The notes: generated by a model not told the origin, from the sequence alone. A stretch of 64,000 bases of DNA from Methanoculleus marisnigri JR1 (GCF_000015825.1 NC_009051.1:1358695-1422694); one strand, 5' to 3'; shown: positions 1-8,750, counted from the stretch's first letter. A program made the numbers and translations.

Positions 1-181
1 TTCAATTGAGGACGATTGACCGGCGGCGACATACTTGCGCCTCTCCGCGAAGGATCCCGCCACGTCCCGGCATGGAACGTAAGCCGGATACCCGGTCCCC
101 CCGGCATCCGATTCGTCCCTCCACGCTGTTCTCCCGGGATTCCAGCAACACTTAAGTATGTAGGGATGGGGAGGAAGGGGT

Positions 182-1105
182 ATGCCACCTGCACCCGATA
201 TCAGGATCCCTCTCGATGTGCCTTCCGAGGAGCAGGAGAGGTACCGGGAGAATTACAGTGCGATCACGCACGGCACCGGGAGGCTGATGCTCTTTGCCGG
301 TGACCAGAAGGTCGAGCACCTCAACGACGATTTCTTCGGCGAAGGCATCCACCCCGAGGATGCCGATCCCGAACACCTCTTCCGGATTGCGAGCCGGGCG
401 AGGATCGGGGTCTTTGCGACGCAGCTCGGGATGATCGCCCGGTACGGCGGGGACTACCGTGACGTGCCGTACCTCGTCAAGCTCAACTCCAAGACCAATC
501 TGGTCGGGACCTCCCAGCGCGACCCGCTCAGCTCGGAACTCCATCTTGTCCGGCAGGTCGTCGACCTCCGGGACCGGACGGGGCTCTCGATCCTCGGCGT
601 CGGCTACACGGTCTACCTGGGGAGCGAATACGAGGCGATGATGCTCTACCAGGCTGCGCAGATCGTCAACAACGCGCACCAGAACGGCCTTATCACCGTG
701 CTCTGGATGTATCCTCGCGGCAAGGCGGTCAAGGACGAGCGGGACCCGCACCTGATCGCGGGCGCGGCGGGTGTCGCGGCGACCCTCGGGACCGACTTCG
801 CGAAGGTGAACCCGCCCAAAGTTGGTAAATCGGTCGACGCTGCGCTGCTCAGGGAGGCGGTGGCGGCCGCAGGCAGGACCGGTGTCGTCTGTGCCGGCGG
901 GTCGCATGCCGATATGCAAGAGTTCCTGCAGCAGCTCCACGACCAGATTCATATCGGCGGCACGGTCGGGAACGCGACCGGCAGGAACATTCACCAGCGG
1001 TCGCTTGATGAGGCTGTCCGGTTCTGCAACGCGATATCGGCGATCACCCTCGACGATGCGAGTGTGGAGGAGGCAAACGAGATCTGCACGGGAGGCAGGT
1101 GTTAG
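182..1105 (+). CDS. Class I (DhnA-type) fructose-bisphosphate aldolase family protein
   Basis: A 307-residue TIM-barrel aldolase of the archaeal DhnA/FbaB family, expected in the cytosol to interconvert fructose 1,6-bisphosphate with the triose phosphates. The likely Schiff-base lysine is K208 in TDFAKVNPPK; an early DQKVEH segment (residues 41-46) and a GG-rich phosphate-binding end (VCAGGSHAD) also fit. The ATG is the first plausible start and follows GGAGGAAGGGG. The stop lies one base before the phosphofructokinase start, so the two form a glycolytic or gluconeogenic pair. Some members of this superfamily instead act in aromatic amino-acid synthesis or as transaldolase-like enzymes; the neighbour favours sugar phosphate metabolism. 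Confidence 0.85.
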   Translation: MPPAPDIRIPLDVPSEEQERYRENYSAITHGTGRLMLFAGDQKVEHLNDDFFGEGIHPEDADPEHLFRIASRARIGVFATQLGMIARYGGDYRDVPYLVKLNSKTNLVGTSQRDPLSSELHLVRQVVDLRDRTGLSILGVGYTVYLGSEYEAMMLYQAAQIVNNAHQNGLITVLWMYPRGKAVKDERDPHLIAGAAGVAATLGTDFAKVNPPKVGKSVDAALLREAVAAAGRTGVVCAGGSHADMQEFLQQLHDQIHIGGTVGNATGRNIHQRSLDEAVRFCNAISAITLDDASVEEANEICTGGRC

Positions 1106-1106
1106 G

Positions 1107-2141
1107 ATGACGACAGTCGGCATACTGACGGGAGGAGGCGACTGCCCGGGCCTGAACGCGGTGATCCGGGCGGTCGTGCGGACGGGAGCGAAGCACGGGT
1201 TCGATGCGATCGGGATCCGGGACGGATGGCTCGGGCTGGTCGCCGGGAACGTCGAACCGCTCACCGATTACTCGGTGACCGGGATCCTCCCGAAAGGCGG
1301 GACGATCCTCGGGACGTCGCGGACGAACCCCTTCAAGAACGAGGCCGACGTCCAGCGGCTGCGCGACAACATCAGGAAGTTCGGGATCGACGCGATCGTT
1401 GCGATCGGCGGCGAGGATACCCTGGGTGTCGCGAACAAACTCTCGAAGATGGGTATCCCGGTGGTGGGGGTCCCGAAGACCATCGACAACGACGTCGGTG
1501 CAACCGACTACACCTTCGGGTTCGACACCGCCGTCGCAACCGTCACGGAGGCGATCGACCGTCTCCACACGACGGCGGAGTCGCACCACCGCGTCATGGT
1601 CGTGGAGGTGATGGGCCGGCACGCCGGGTGGATCGCGACCGTGGCCGGGATCGCGGGTGGAGCCGACGAGATCCTGATCCCGGAGATCCCGTTCGACCTC
1701 GACGAGGTCACCCACCACCTCCGGGCGCGCTACGAGCGGGGGAAGAAGTTCAGCATCGTCGTGGTAGCCGAGGGCGCCCAGCCGAAGGGGATGGCGGAGG
1801 CGATCGCACAGTCCGCACGGACGGACGAGTTCGGCCACGTCACCCTCGGCGGTGTCGGGAACTACCTGCGCGACGAACTCGAAAAGAGGCTCGACATGGA
1901 GGTGCGGGTGACGGTGCTCGGGCACATCCAGCGCGGCGGCTCCCCGACGGCGCACGACCGGGTGCTCGCGACCCGGTTCGGGGTGGCGGCGGCGGACCTC
2001 ATCAAGGAGAAAGACTTCGGGAAGATGGTCGCGCTCCGGGGGGACGATATCGTCGCGGTCCCGCTCGAAGAGGCGGTGGCGAACCTCAAGACCGTGGATA
2101 TGGACCTCTACAAGATCGCGAGCATCTTTTACGGGGGGTGA
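1107..2141 (+). CDS. 6-phosphofructokinase, group III (PPi- or ATP-dependent PfkA family)
   Basis: This 344-residue PfkA-family enzyme phosphorylates fructose 6-phosphate. Visible motifs are the N-terminal nucleotide/phosphate loop TGGGDCPGLN, GGEDT at residues 101-105, PKTIDND at 123-129, the MGRHAGW sugar-binding motif and HIQRGG near the end. The Asp in GGEDT and the Lys in PKTIDND are the residues that separate PPi-type and mixed group III enzymes from classic ATP-PFK (GGDGS, PGTIDND). A longer open frame begins at 822, but homology begins at the ATG at 1107, right after the aldolase stop. Euryarchaeal methanogens more often carry an ADP-dependent PFK, so a bacterial origin is likely. The phosphoryl donor cannot be fixed from sequence. 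Confidence 0.88.
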   Translation: MTTVGILTGGGDCPGLNAVIRAVVRTGAKHGFDAIGIRDGWLGLVAGNVEPLTDYSVTGILPKGGTILGTSRTNPFKNEADVQRLRDNIRKFGIDAIVAIGGEDTLGVANKLSKMGIPVVGVPKTIDNDVGATDYTFGFDTAVATVTEAIDRLHTTAESHHRVMVVEVMGRHAGWIATVAGIAGGADEILIPEIPFDLDEVTHHLRARYERGKKFSIVVVAEGAQPKGMAEAIAQSARTDEFGHVTLGGVGNYLRDELEKRLDMEVRVTVLGHIQRGGSPTAHDRVLATRFGVAAADLIKEKDFGKMVALRGDDIVAVPLEEAVANLKTVDMDLYKIASIFYGG

Positions 2142-2793
2142 TGCAAGGGGATCCCCCCAATCGCTTTTAGTCCCTGAAACGTGCTCTTATGGCATGCGGA
2201 TAGCGTTGCACCCGGTGTTGCAGGCTGGATCGGGATCTGGATATCGGGAGGAGCGAAGCGAGCGGCAGGGTTCGTTGCGGTTGACACGACATCCGAAGCG
2301 ATAATAAATCCAAATACAGTGGACCGTGGGAGTATCGCCATTGGGGTGGGGCTGACGGGGAGGGGGTCTCCCCCTCCCCTGTCTCTACCCGTAAGGTTCT
2401 ACCCGTAACCCCCACCCCGCCCGGCCTCCGGCCTCCTCCCCCGCCCCTGGGGCGGGGGCAGTGCGTGGCGATATCCCCACGAAAGCCGTGCATGAGAGAC
2501 CGACTGACCGAAGGTGGGGACTTCGGGGTAACCCAAACCTGTTTTGTCCGTGGCTGACCCTGTGTGGTGGACCGTGGTGGATATCGCCACGGGGGAACGA
2601 CTGCCGGAACGGCAGGAGTTCGAGAAACCCGAAGGTCTTCGCTGTGTGAGCGAAAGCGAACACGAGAAGACCGAAGGTCTTCGCTGTGGGGGCCGGGGAG
2701 GGGGTCTCCCCCTCCCCCAAGAGAGACCTTGCCCGGAAGGTTACATCTGTCGCCCACGTGCGAATTAGCCTGAGGCTATCGGAACCGATCTCT
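2142..2793. repeat. Mosaic hairpin repeat block A
   Basis: A gene-free stretch built of recurrent modules. They include a GTGGACCGTGG ... ATCGCCAC motif near 2320-2343 and again near 2567-2592, GAGGGGG-TCT-CCCCCTC palindromes near 2361-2377 and 2696-2713, and CTGCCG-GAA-CGGCAG near 2601-2615. GACC-GAA-GGTC units lie near 2670, and the string GGCGGGGGCAGTGCGTGGCG near 2450 recurs in block D. Open frames here (for example 2385-2855 on the minus strand) have the simple repeated composition of these units and are not believed. The block lies between pfk and the downstream membrane gene, which are only about 15 bases apart in the duplicated copy at 3.7 kb. Confidence 0.8.
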
Positions 2794-3561
2794 TCAACCC
2801 GCCCCACCATCACCCGTACCTTCACCAAAACTCCCTCGCACAACCGCGCCGGCAACCCCCCCGGCGGTCCCGAGGAGGGTGAAGAGGTACACCAGGGCGA
2901 TCACGACCATCCCCTCGAACGTGTCGGCGAACCCGAAATCGTGCAACGCGGTCCAGAGCAACGGGATGAAGAAGAGGAGGCCGGCCCCGAAGAGTGCCGT
3001 GACGAAACCGGCCTCGAGGCCATCTTTTGGCCTGTCCCCTGAAGCATACCCCGCGATGAATCCGCCGGCAAGTGGTGCGGCCACGACCAGCAGCAGACTG
3101 AGGAGACCGGATACGAGGGCCAGACCGACGATGGCGACCGTGCCGACGGCGATCCCGCGCCGCCCGCCCTGCTCGCCCGTCCCGGCGGCACCGTCTCTCT
3201 GGAGAGCGCTGCGCACCGCTCTTCCCGCTGCCCCGCCGATGGCGTTGTAGGGGAGGAGGAGCCCCGTGAAGATCAGGGCGTAGAACGCAAAGGTTGACAG
3301 GACCGAAGGGTCTCCCTCCGACAGGCTCGTGAAAGCCGCCGCGATCAGCGCCACGATCACCCCGCAGGCGGCGCCGGCGACGGCCCCGTCCCTGACCCTT
3401 CCCCGGGTGAGGAGCCCGGCGACGAGCCCCCCGCAAAAGAGGAAGACCACCGTCATCACCGGGTCCGGGAGGAGACCCGACCGGCCGAGGAGAAAGACGC
3501 CGCCGCCTGCCAGCGCTCCCGGAATCACCCCGGAAAAGCGGCCAGCGTCGAATGAAACCAT
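2794..3561 (-). CDS. Polytopic membrane protein, copy 1 (possibly DUF5518-like)
   Basis: A 255-residue, very hydrophobic Gly/Ala-rich protein with about six predicted membrane segments. The N-terminal pair contains GRSGLLPDPVMTV and FLFCGGLVAGLL; a central hairpin and two C-terminal hairpins follow, with GGFIAGYASGDRPKDG in a loop. It is paralogous to the gene at 3715-4500 along its whole length, and the similarity continues upstream of the start (shared GCCCCGGCCG). The composition resembles small archaeal membrane families such as DUF5518; no catalytic motif is visible and the function is unknown. It converges on pfk with block A between them. Confidence 0.75.
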   Translation of the reverse strand: MVSFDAGRFSGVIPGALAGGGVFLLGRSGLLPDPVMTVVFLFCGGLVAGLLTRGRVRDGAVAGAACGVIVALIAAAFTSLSEGDPSVLSTFAFYALIFTGLLLPYNAIGGAAGRAVRSALQRDGAAGTGEQGGRRGIAVGTVAIVGLALVSGLLSLLLVVAAPLAGGFIAGYASGDRPKDGLEAGFVTALFGAGLLFFIPLLWTALHDFGFADTFEGMVVIALVYLFTLLGTAGGVAGAVVRGSFGEGTGDGGAG

Positions 3562-3631
3562 GGGAGACTCTCACCGCGCCGCACGATAGCCTTTCTGGTT
3601 TGCCCCGGCCGATCGTAGGCTTATGGGGTGG

Positions 3632-3711
3632 TGCAGCGGCAAACCTCGAGGCGGTGGATATGGACCTCTATAAGATCGCGAGCACCTTCTACAGGGGTGA
3701 AGGGAGCCTCC
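3632..3711 (+). pseudogene. Relic of the phosphofructokinase C-terminus
   Basis: The frame encodes ANLEAVDMDLYKIASTFYRG, matching the end of the intact enzyme at 2080-2141 (ANLKTVDMDLYKIASIFYGG) at about 16 of 20 positions. The stop region has diverged by a small indel (AGGGGTGAA against GGGGGGTGATG). No more of the gene is present upstream. It marks the left edge of a tandem duplication that copied the 3' end of pfk together with the convergent membrane gene. It is non-functional by itself. Confidence 0.85.
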
Positions 3712-3714
3712 CCC

Positions 3715-4500
3715 TTAACCCTCAGGCCCTCTCAAGTTCCTGCCCTGCTCTTTCCCAAAACTCGCCCGGAAAACCGCCCCGGCAACCCCGGCGGCGGTCC
3801 CGAGGAGAGGGAAGAGCAGTCCCAGGGCGATCGCGGCCATCCCCGCGAGCCCGGCGACGAACCCCTCAGCATGCGACGCGGTCCAGAGGAACGGGAGCAG
3901 AAAAAGGCCGGTACCGAAGAGCGCCGCGACAAGCCCGGCCTCGAGGCCGTCCTCCGGTCTCGGCCCGGCAGCGTACCCCGCGATGAACCCCCCGACGAGC
4001 GGAGGAGCCAGGAGCAGCGGGCCGAGGAAGGCAACGAAGAGAGACGACCCGGCGATGACGGCCGTGCCGATGCCGATCCCGACCCACCGGCCCCGCTCAC
4101 CCTCCCCGGTGCTGCTCCTCCGGAGACCGTTTCGCACCGCCGTCCCGGCCGCCCCGCCGACGGCGTTGTAGGGAAGGAAGAGCGCCGTGAGGATGAGGGC
4201 GTAGAAGAGAAAGGTCATCCAGGGCGGGGGATACCGCGGACTGCTCTCTACCAGGCTCATGAGGGCTACTCCGGAGGCCATAATCAGCGCCACGATCACC
4301 CCGCAGACGGCACCGGAGAGAGCGCCGTCCCTGATCGTTCCCGGGGTGAAGAGCCCGGCGACGAGCCCCCCGCAAAAGAGGAACGCCACCGTCATCACCG
4401 GGTCCGGGAGGAGACCCGAGCGACCGAGGAGCGAGACCGCACCGATCACCAGTGCTCCCAGGACCGCCCCTTTCCAGCGCCCGACGGCACACGCTGTCAT
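3715..4500 (-). CDS. Polytopic membrane protein, copy 2
   Basis: A 261-residue paralogue of the 2794-3561 product with the same order of hydrophobic segments. Shared motifs are GRSGLLPDPVMTV, FLFCGGLVAGL, LLPYNAVGGAAG (LLPYNAIGGAAG in copy 1) and GGFIAGYA. An extra segment, ESSRYPPPW-like, before the third helix accounts for the small length difference. Its stop lies about 15 bases from the pfk relic, which shows the compact ancestral arrangement. No known enzyme signature is visible and the function is unknown. The start ATG at 4498-4500 is the first in frame and aligns with that of copy 1. Confidence 0.75.
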   Translation of the reverse strand: MTACAVGRWKGAVLGALVIGAVSLLGRSGLLPDPVMTVAFLFCGGLVAGLFTPGTIRDGALSGAVCGVIVALIMASGVALMSLVESSPRYPPPWMTFLFYALILTALFLPYNAVGGAAGTAVRNGLRRSSTGEGERGRWVGIGIGTAVIAGSSLFVAFLGPLLLAPPLVGGFIAGYAAGPRPEDGLEAGLVAALFGTGLFLLPFLWTASHAEGFVAGLAGMAAIALGLLFPLLGTAAGVAGAVFRASFGKEQGRNLRGPEG

Positions 4501-4673
4501 ATGGGGATCTCGTCCCGTCTTGGTTTACCCGTTTCGATTCGCCCCGGCCGGCGGAGCACAGGTATTATAACGCCAGCAAGGTATGGAACTGCAACGGAGA
4601 CGTGGCGTAAGACCGGAGAGCGACCCTCCGGAATCCGGCCTCAGACTCGCCGCTCCGCAACCGGACTGTAACC

Positions 4674-6515
4674 ATGAGCATCACAGACTACTGCAGGCGC
4701 ACCGTCGCCTTCACCCGGGAGATCATGCAGCAGCCGGCGACGGCGAAGAAGGACCTCCGGTTCTCCGATCTCGGCTTCTTCCTCCGGTTCGCCCGGCCGA
4801 TCTGGAGTCTGGGCGTACTGGCCCTCGTGGCGACGGCGCTCGTTGCAGCCGCAAAGGCGGTCCTCCCCCTCAGCATCAAGTTCTTCATCGACAATATCCT
4901 GCTCGGGGAGACCCCGGCCCCCGATACCCTTATTGCAGGTGCCGGCGCCATCCTCTCGTCGCTCGATACCCTCATCGCCGCACTCCTGGTGCTCGGGCTC
5001 TTCACCGGCGGCATGGACCTGCTGCGGAACTACTGGACGGCCCGGTTCCGGGAAGGCTACGCCTTCAACCTCCAGACCGCTCTCGTCGAGCACGTCCTGA
5101 GTTTCCCGATCTCGTACTTCAAGTCGCAGCAGACCGGCTACATCATGTCCCGCCTCTCCGACGACGTCCAGATCCTGCAGTACACCGTCTCCCAGTACCT
5201 CCCCCTGATCGTCGCAAACGGCCTCTACGTCGTCTTCACCCTTGCCGTCCTCTGCATCCTGAGCCTGAGGCTCACCCTCGTCGTCGCCGCCTTCATCCCG
5301 CTCTACCTCCTGGTCAACGCCGTCTTCATCCGGCGGATCCGCGCCGCCACCCACCGGGAGCGCGAACGGCAGGCCTATGTCTCCCGCGACATCCAGGAGG
5401 TGATCTCCGGCATCGACACGGTAAAAACGCACGCCGCGGAGGAGCGGGAGGTGCACCGGGTCTCCGGGACGCTTGCAAAGATGGTCGATGCCCGGATCAG
5501 GAACACGATGCTCTCGGCGTTCTCGGAGTACTTCAGGATCGGCACGATGTCGCTCATGCTGATCGCCGTATTCTGGGTCGGCGGGAACGAGGTGCTCGCC
5601 GGGGGTATGACCATCGGGGACTTCGTCGCGTTCGCGGTCTACGTCGTGACGTTCGCTCCCACCGTCAACACCTTCTTCGCCTTCCCCGTCGTCATGCAGC
5701 CTGCGGCGACGTCCGCCGCCCGCCTGCGCGAACTCTTCTCGATGGACGGGGAGCCGTCCGGCGGCGGGGTCGTGCCCGCCGCGGTGCAGGGCAGGATAGA
5801 GTTTTCCGGCGTTCGGTTCGGTTATACGGAGTCGGAACCGGTTCTCGCGGACGCAAACCTCGTCATCCGTCCCGGCGAGGTGGTCGCCGTCGTCGGGAGA
5901 ACAGGTGCCGGGAAGACGACGCTCGTGAACCTGATCCTCCGGGCGTTCTCGCCGCAGGAAGGCACGATCACCCTCGACGGCCACGATCTTGCATCGCTCG
6001 ATCCGAGGTGGCTGCGGCGGCAGGTATCGCTCGTCTCACAGGACCTCTTCCTCTTCCACACCACCATCGAGGACAATATCCGCTACAGCAGGCCCAAGGC
6101 CACCTTCGAGGAGGTCGTCAATGCCGCACGGAAAGCGCAGATCCACGACGAGATCACGGGGTTCCCGGACGGATACCGGACGGTCGTCGGGGAGCGCGGG
6201 ACGCAGCTCTCCGTCGGTCAGCGGCAGCGGGTCGCCATTGCGAGAGCGTTCCTCAAAGACGCGCCCATCCTTATCCTCGACGAGCCCACGTCCGCGCTCG
6301 ACATGCAGACCGAGGAGCAGATTCGCCGGACGCTCCGGCTCCTGGTCCGGAACCGGACGACCATCCTCGTCTCCCACCGTCCGTCGCTCCTGACCATCGC
6401 CGACCGCGTCGTCGCGGTCGAAGGCGGGCGGGTGCGGGAACAGCAGGGAACGGATCTCCCGCCGGAACACGATACCGGCCGCATACGCCGCCCCGGCCAC
6501 TCCGCGGCCACCTGA
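4674..6515 (+). CDS. ABC exporter, fused membrane domain and ATPase (MsbA/MdlB type)
   Basis: A 613-residue half-transporter. Residues about 35-320 form a six-helix type I exporter membrane domain. The ATPase follows from about 365, with Walker A VVGRTGAGKTT, Q-loop VSQDLF, signature LSVGQRQ, Walker B ILILDEPTSALD and switch histidine VSHRPS. It probably works as a homodimer at the cytoplasmic membrane, exporting a lipid, peptide or drug; the substrate cannot be told. No partner half-transporter is adjacent. The ATG follows a short gap after the divergent membrane gene. The C-terminal tail after the ATPase (about residues 590-613) is basic and looks unstructured. Confidence 0.9.
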   Translation: MSITDYCRRTVAFTREIMQQPATAKKDLRFSDLGFFLRFARPIWSLGVLALVATALVAAAKAVLPLSIKFFIDNILLGETPAPDTLIAGAGAILSSLDTLIAALLVLGLFTGGMDLLRNYWTARFREGYAFNLQTALVEHVLSFPISYFKSQQTGYIMSRLSDDVQILQYTVSQYLPLIVANGLYVVFTLAVLCILSLRLTLVVAAFIPLYLLVNAVFIRRIRAATHRERERQAYVSRDIQEVISGIDTVKTHAAEEREVHRVSGTLAKMVDARIRNTMLSAFSEYFRIGTMSLMLIAVFWVGGNEVLAGGMTIGDFVAFAVYVVTFAPTVNTFFAFPVVMQPAATSAARLRELFSMDGEPSGGGVVPAAVQGRIEFSGVRFGYTESEPVLADANLVIRPGEVVAVVGRTGAGKTTLVNLILRAFSPQEGTITLDGHDLASLDPRWLRRQVSLVSQDLFLFHTTIEDNIRYSRPKATFEEVVNAARKAQIHDEITGFPDGYRTVVGERGTQLSVGQRQRVAIARAFLKDAPILILDEPTSALDMQTEEQIRRTLRLLVRNRTTILVSHRPSLLTIADRVVAVEGGRVREQQGTDLPPEHDTGRIRRPGHSAAT

Positions 6516-6534
6516 TCCGCCGGGTTCACCCCGG

Positions 6535-6726
6535 CTACCCGATCGAGTGACCCGTGGCCCGGAGGACGGCAACGATGATGAGATAGCCGGCGACGGTTCC
6601 GGCAAGCGTCACTGCGACGGCAATGAGGCCGCCGCCCCAGTGCATGCGGCTCCACCACCCCGCCGCGCTGCCGATGAGAAACGATACGAAGATGATGAGG
6701 ACCTCCTCTCTGTCGGGCGTTGCCAT
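6535..6726 (-). CDS. Small two-helix membrane protein
   Basis: A 63-residue product with two hydrophobic segments: about residues 9-26 (LIIFVSFLIGSAAGWW) and 33-54 (GLIAVAVTLAGTVAGYLIIV). They are separated by a short polar loop with RMHWGG. The gene lies on the strand opposite the ABC exporter and ends 19 bases from it. It is probably a conserved small membrane protein; no function is recognised. Its hydrophobic pattern and plausible start favour a real gene over chance. Confidence 0.6.
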   Translation of the reverse strand: MATPDREEVLIIFVSFLIGSAAGWWSRMHWGGGLIAVAVTLAGTVAGYLIIVAVLRATGHSIG

Positions 6727-6816
6727 AATCCGGAGAGTTATCGGCGCTCTCCCCCCATATCGTTTACCCTACCCCGAACAGCAGGAATATAACCACCGGC
6801 ATCGTCTTCATGAAAA

Positions 6817-7503
6817 GTGTTCGTCGCCTGCCACCTCTTCCTCGGCCTCATCCTGGGCCTCGCGATCGCCGGACGCCTGGGCGACCGGCGGCTCATCGGC
6901 TTCTGTGCTCTCGGGGCCGTCCTCCCCGACCTGATCGACAAACCGGTCGGCCACATTCTTCTTGCAGGCACGCTCAATTCCGGGCGGATATTCGGGCACG
7001 GGCTGCTCTTTCTCGCGCTCCTCGCGGTTGCGGGCATCGCCCTATACCGGAGACGGGAATCCTTTGCGCTCCTCGCCGTCGCCACCGGCGCACTCTCCCA
7101 CCAGGTCATCGACGCGATGTGGGCGATGCCCGTCACCTGGTACTTCCCGCTCCTCGGCCCGTACGAGGCTTACGAGTACACCGGCTACTTCGGCGGCGCC
7201 ATCCTGGCGGAAGTGTCGTCGCTCTCCGAATGGGTATTTCTCGCGGCATCGGCCGGTATCGCTCTCGCCGCCTGCAGGGGCCTCGGGTCCGGCACTTCCA
7301 GGCTCGCCGCGGCACTCGTCCGCGTCTCCGTCCCACTCCTCGGAATCCTCGCCCTCGCCTCCCTCCTCGCCTGGGCGGCCGGCGGCCCGGAGAGCGTCCT
7401 GATGACCGGAGCGGGGTCGGAGGATTACCTGCTGCTCGCAGCGGTGGCGGCAGTCGGGGTTGTCGGGGCTATACGGCACCAGGATCTCCTGGATGCCGAA
7501 TAA
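6817..7503 (+). CDS. Membrane-bound metal-dependent hydrolase-like protein (YdjM/DUF457 type)
   Basis: A 228-residue membrane protein. The N-terminus has HLFLGLILG followed by LGAVLPDLIDKPVG and GHGLLFL; conserved His and Asp at membrane edges are typical of the YdjM/DUF457 family. A further ALSHQVIDAMW motif supplies another His/Asp set. About six membrane helices are expected. Translation begins at GTG 6817; an ATG at 6810 lies in another frame that does not carry the homology. The biochemical activity of this family is unproven, so hydrolase is a family label only. Confidence 0.75.
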   Translation: MFVACHLFLGLILGLAIAGRLGDRRLIGFCALGAVLPDLIDKPVGHILLAGTLNSGRIFGHGLLFLALLAVAGIALYRRRESFALLAVATGALSHQVIDAMWAMPVTWYFPLLGPYEAYEYTGYFGGAILAEVSSLSEWVFLAASAGIALAACRGLGSGTSRLAAALVRVSVPLLGILALASLLAWAAGGPESVLMTGAGSEDYLLLAAVAAVGVVGAIRHQDLLDAE

Positions 7504-7508
7504 AGCCG

Positions 7509-8099
7509 TCAGTCAAGCCGGGTGATCGTGGTGACGCTGCCCGGCACCGTCCTCTCCACCCGGAGTGCCGGCCTTCCTGCCGGTTTGATCTCGACGGCAA
7601 ACGTCCGGTACGCCGTGCAATCCGACTTGCCGTCCGGTGAGACGTTCAGCACGTACAGCTCTCCGGCCTCGAGAAGGTGATCGGAGTCGGCGTTCAACCG
7701 CTCCTGGACGCTCCAGCGCCCGACTGCGGGAACGACGTCGATGAGAGGATCATTCCGGCGAACCGTCTCCTTATGCGTGGAGCCGATCAGGCGGACGGAT
7801 ACCGTGGTGATATCGATCGGCTCGCTGCCGGCGGTGAGACCGACCGGGACGATGATGGAATGTATGATTCCGGGAGTGCTGCTGACGCCGTATACGCAGC
7901 CGGTCACGGTGAGGCTCGACCCGGCCTCCTGGATGCCCTGGTGAACGACGGATCGGCTCTCCTCGGAGAAGAGGATACCCGCCCCCAGGACGACGTACGC
8001 AAAGACGGCTGCAACGACGACAAATGCTATGAGCACGATCGCAGCCTCGAGTCCGGTGAACCCGGCTTCAGAAGAGTTCGACGTAGACATTCTTTCCAA
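7509..8099 (-). CDS. flaB: Archaellin (archaeal flagellin) B, second of two
   Basis: A 196-residue archaellin. A short polar leader ends before the class III signal FTGLEAAIVLIAFVVV, the hydrophobic helix that polymerises into the filament core after cleavage by prepilin peptidase. The remainder is a beta-rich outer domain with two Cys residues (CVYG and SDCTAY), which is unusual among archaellins. The start at 8099 or the inner ATG at 8090 would both give an acceptable leader. It overlaps the end of the first archaellin by about 30 bases, so the two are co-transcribed. No other fla/arl motor genes occur in the window. Confidence 0.85.
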   Translation of the reverse strand: MERMSTSNSSEAGFTGLEAAIVLIAFVVVAAVFAYVVLGAGILFSEESRSVVHQGIQEAGSSLTVTGCVYGVSSTPGIIHSIIVPVGLTAGSEPIDITTVSVRLIGSTHKETVRRNDPLIDVVPAVGRWSVQERLNADSDHLLEAGELYVLNVSPDGKSDCTAYRTFAVEIKPAGRPALRVERTVPGSVTTITRLD

Positions 8100-8628
8100 T
8101 ACCGGCGGGAACGTTTCTGGTCAGCGCAGCGGTTTCTCCCCCTGCGGCGGTCATCTGGAGGGTGAACGTGTCTCCGCGTCCAACCTCAACACTTTCCATC
8201 TCCAGTCTCACCGTGACGACCTCCCCAGTCTCAAGGAGGGGTCCGCCATCTTCCGGATACCGCCAGGTGACGGTTACGGCGGGGTCGCCGGGGGGGAACG
8301 TGACGAGAGTCTTCTTCGTGGCGACGGTGTAGGTCATGCTCCCCATATCGATGACGGCGAGATCGGTCGCGGTCTCGAGATCGAACTCTATGGAATCAAG
8401 AAAACCCTGATTGTTATCCAGCTTGGCGATGACCGACTGTCCCGGGCGGAGGGCGGATCCGGCTTCCCCGAGAGCGGCATGCATCGTCTCCTGGCTCTTC
8501 TGCGACGTGGTCATGCCCACCCCGAGAACGACGTACGCAAAGACCGCTGCGACGACGATAAAGGCGATGAAGACGATGGCCGCTTCCAGTCCGGTGAACG
8601 CCCGATCGTCCCAGTCTTCCCGGGGCAT
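8068..8628 (-). CDS. flaB: Archaellin (archaeal flagellin) B, first of two
   Basis: A 186-residue archaellin with leader MPREDWDDR, then AFTGLEAAIVFIAFIVV as the processed N-terminal helix, followed by a beta-rich domain. The N-terminal 45 residues are nearly the same as in the downstream archaellin, while the outer domains differ strongly, so the two are likely minor and major filament subunits. A TATA-like CCTTTTAATCG (on the minus strand, about 8654-8664) sits about 30 bases upstream of the ATG. The protein belongs in the extracellular archaellum filament. Confidence 0.87.
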   Translation of the reverse strand: MPREDWDDRAFTGLEAAIVFIAFIVVAAVFAYVVLGVGMTTSQKSQETMHAALGEAGSALRPGQSVIAKLDNNQGFLDSIEFDLETATDLAVIDMGSMTYTVATKKTLVTFPPGDPAVTVTWRYPEDGGPLLETGEVVTVRLEMESVEVGRGDTFTLQMTAAGGETAALTRNVPAGIGKNVYVELF

Positions 8629-8739
8629 ATGAATGCGGGTTGGTCGCGCTTCGATTAAAAGGTGCTGCTTTTTCTCGCAGCCCCTTCTTCATGGGCTCCA
8701 GGGGTTCGTATCCCCCAAACGGGCCCTCACCGGAGAACC

Positions 8740-8750
8740 TATTTATACCA
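8740..8750 (+). promoter_or_regulatory. TATA box of the DUF1616 gene
   Basis: CTATTTATACC lies about 25-30 bases before the ATG at 8773, a spacing that suggests a very short leader. The sequence fits the archaeal TATA consensus. Confidence 0.55.
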
